Assembly: GCA_022709625.1 (NCBI GenBank)
Contig: JAKLIL010000100.1
Span: 1 to 6,845, forward strand
Direction: 5' to 3'
DNA from: Verrucomicrobiota bacterium
GTDB taxonomy: Bacteria; Verrucomicrobiota; Kiritimatiellia; CAIQIC01; Lenti-01
Length of the DNA stretch: 6,845 nucleotides
This document shows positions 5,611 through 6,845 of this stretch, piece by piece. Under the pieces are notes generated by a model. It saw only the letters and a program-made list of their open reading frames with translations, ran no database searches and had not been told where the DNA came from. Numbering within the stretch: the first letter of the stretch is position 1; each line of letters begins with the position of its first letter. The translations under genes were made by a program, and so were the position numbers.

Positions 5611-6018
5611 TCAGCTCCGGAGTGGCCTCCCGTCGTAGTGGACCGGGCCGAACGGGCCGCCCAACTCCCCGGCGATTTCGACCAGATTTTCCTCGAACAG
5701 GTTCGCGAGAAAACCAGCCACGTCGTCCGTGGCGGTTTCGGCATCGACCGCAAAGACCCCGGCCAAGGCCCTGCCGAGTTCGACCATTTGGCGCTGGCCA
5801 TCGAGTTGCTCCCAAATGAAGACCCCGGTGTCGTTGAGCAGGAACAAACAATCGAGATCGACCGCGTTGGTCATGGCCGGCACCAGCATGTGCTTCTCGG
5901 CCACGTGGCAGAGCACCACTCCCGCCCGCCGCCGAAAGCGGGTTTTCGGGGAGAAATCCAAGGTGGCCGTATCCGACGCAGCGCCCAGGGAATTCAGCGG
6001 ATTGGCGGTGGTTTTCAT
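5611..6018 (-). CDS. PqqD-like peptide-binding protein, copy 2
   Basis: Encodes 135 residues from ATG 6018, two nucleotides after the stop of the malectin-domain gene. An in-frame ATG at 6045 would overlap that gene and add nine residues; neither start has a well-placed ribosome binding site. The core (about 33-114) shows HMLVPAMTNAVDLDCLFLLN (43-62), TGVFIWEQLDG (64-74), and DVAGFLANLFEENLVE (99-114), matching the PqqD family and copy 1. It differs from copy 1 in a Thr/Ser-rich N-terminal arm of about 30 residues and a C-terminal tail, GGPFGPVHYDGRPLRS. Two divergent PqqD copies may serve different enzymes, such as the radical SAM protein and the kinase, or a second peptide outside the window. 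Which of these applies cannot be told from the sequence. Confidence 0.85.
   Translation of the reverse strand: MKTTANPLNSLGAASDTATLDFSPKTRFRRRAGVVLCHVAEKHMLVPAMTNAVDLDCLFLLNDTGVFIWEQLDGQRQMVELGRALAGVFAVDAETATDDVAGFLANLFEENLVEIAGELGGPFGPVHYDGRPLRS
5677..5922 (-). repeat. PqqD core, upstream copy of a tandem gene duplication
   Basis: This 246-nt segment encodes residues 33-114 of the second PqqD-like protein and is the partner of 5136-5381. The LFLLN, TGV, WE and LDGQR blocks are identical in the two proteins, while the helical C-terminal half has diverged more. Confidence 0.75.
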
Positions 6019-6020
6019 GA

Positions 6021-6845
6021 TTATTGCGGCAGTTCGCCCTCCCATTGGATTTCACGTATGGCCGGAACCGATCCGGTTTCGTTTCCATGGAAATACACGT
6101 AAACGGCCCGGCAGGAAACCGGGCGATTGGTCGTCTGGGCCAAGTCGAACCAATCCTGCAGATTGTCGGTTCCCATGATGCCAACCTCCGGCCACGGCTC
6201 GCCGGCGTAGAGGACCTCGAGACTGTCCAGCGGAATGCGCTCCTCGAAATCCAAGGCAACCGCCCACGAAGCGGCGCCAGTCTCGCCCACCCACAGGGTA
6301 TTGGTGTCGCCATCCGCCAGATGCGGAGCCGCAATCCAGGAGGCATCGCTGCCGCGGGCCATGGCCACCGGCCAAGGATCCGGCGCCGCAACCGCCGCCC
6401 GCGGCTTGGCCGGAACGGCAGACCGCGCTCCCCCGTCGGCGTCCTGGGCCGTCAATTTCACCGGGGGAGGCAGTTGCGCGTTGTCGGCGACCGGCATCGG
6501 CGAGACTTCGATCCCGTTGAACTGGGCCGTCCCGACCAGCGCCACGCCTTGGATTTGCAGCCCGCCGCGCACTTCAACATTCTCGAAGGTCTGCACCGTC
6601 GCGCGGTTTTTGCCGCCCGCCGCCGCCAAGATGTCGAAGTTGGGCATAACCGTCTGCCCTTCGATCAAGACCTTGAAACGCCGCTGTCCTACGCGCGCCA
6701 CGCCCAATTCCGCAAAGTGCAGCCGTACCGCGTAGGTTCCGTCCGGAATCGAAAGGTTGTAGGTCAAGGTTTTGCCCCACCGCCGCGCTTGGTAGACCGC
6801 CGCGGACACCTCGCCGGAATTGGCGATGGCCGTCTGGCTGCCGAC
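6021..6845 (-). CDS. Malectin/discoidin-domain protein, C-terminal part (partial)
   Basis: The frame is open to the right edge, so only the last 274 residues are seen; the start lies outside the window. Residues 1 to about 115 match the malectin carbohydrate-binding fold: VYQARRWGKTLTYNL, PDGTYAVRLHFAEL, GQRRFKVLIEG, then FDILAAAGG and QFNGIEV. A Pro/Ala-rich linker (about 116-165) leads to a second beta-rich domain. That domain reads like an F5/8 type C (discoidin) module: HLADGDTNTLWVGETGAASW, ALDFEERIPLDSLEVLY, and a closing AVYVYFHGN...IREIQWEG. Such modules bind glycans in exported or cell-surface proteins, often attached to a glycoside hydrolase; any catalytic part would be upstream. 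No anchor or sorting signal is present at the C-terminus. It ends two nucleotides before the second PqqD gene, so the two are probably co-transcribed, which is odd for a surface protein and a RiPP gene. Confidence 0.75.
   Translation of the reverse strand, partial: VGSQTAIANSGEVSAAVYQARRWGKTLTYNLSIPDGTYAVRLHFAELGVARVGQRRFKVLIEGQTVMPNFDILAAAGGKNRATVQTFENVEVRGGLQIQGVALVGTAQFNGIEVSPMPVADNAQLPPPVKLTAQDADGGARSAVPAKPRAAVAAPDPWPVAMARGSDASWIAAPHLADGDTNTLWVGETGAASWAVALDFEERIPLDSLEVLYAGEPWPEVGIMGTDNLQDWFDLAQTTNRPVSCRAVYVYFHGNETGSVPAIREIQWEGELPQ

Noticed and set aside
5411..6391. 326-codon - strand open frame across the second PqqD and malectin genes
   Set aside because: It is out of frame with both recognised proteins and has a biased Arg/Pro/Gly composition. 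Its tail across the PqqD spacer shows no known motif.
1..6845. CRISPR arrays, tRNA, rRNA, insertion sequences
   Set aside because: No regularly spaced repeats, cloverleaf-like segments, rRNA-like sequence or transposase motifs were seen on either strand.

Overview
The window is GC-rich, densely packed bacterial DNA with two converging gene groups. On the + strand (left edge to 1182) lie the last 40 codons of an aspartate ammonia-lyase/class II fumarase-type lyase and, overlapping its stop codon, a 353-residue protein of unknown role that carries a sigma-70 region 4-like helix-turn-helix. On the - strand, from the right edge down to 1221, eight genes follow one another with overlaps or short gaps. 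They look like one operon, or two operons if a promoter lies in the 145-nt spacer at 5466-5610.

Read in the direction of transcription, the - strand group is: the C-terminal part of a malectin/discoidin-domain protein; two paralogous PqqD-like peptide-binding proteins; a radical SAM/SPASM protein; a 65-residue peptide with a leader-like N-terminal half and a Gly-rich C-terminal half containing three cysteines; an HPr kinase-like P-loop kinase; a small S24/S26-type serine peptidase; and a nucleotidyltransferase of the NTP_transf_5 type. This composition is that of a biosynthetic cluster for a ribosomally made, post-translationally modified peptide (RiPP). The 65-residue peptide would be the precursor, the PqqD proteins the leader-binding partners, and the radical SAM protein the main core-modifying enzyme. 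The kinase, nucleotidyltransferase and peptidase would do tailoring and maturation.

The last three genes resemble tailoring sets found beside some lasso peptide clusters and in PqqD/HprK-related systems, but no lasso cyclase or B2-type protease is visible here. The precursor ends in Ser. The lasso-peptide HprK-like kinases that have been characterised phosphorylate a C-terminal Ser, so a phosphorylated and perhaps nucleotidylated radical SAM peptide is a reasonable hypothesis. No transporter is visible inside the window.

The organism cannot be named from this stretch. High GC, a malectin/discoidin surface-type protein and this peptide family would fit a member of the PVC group or a related candidate phylum, but this is only a guess. 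No tRNA, rRNA, CRISPR array or insertion sequence was seen, and there is no gene-free stretch longer than about 145 nt.
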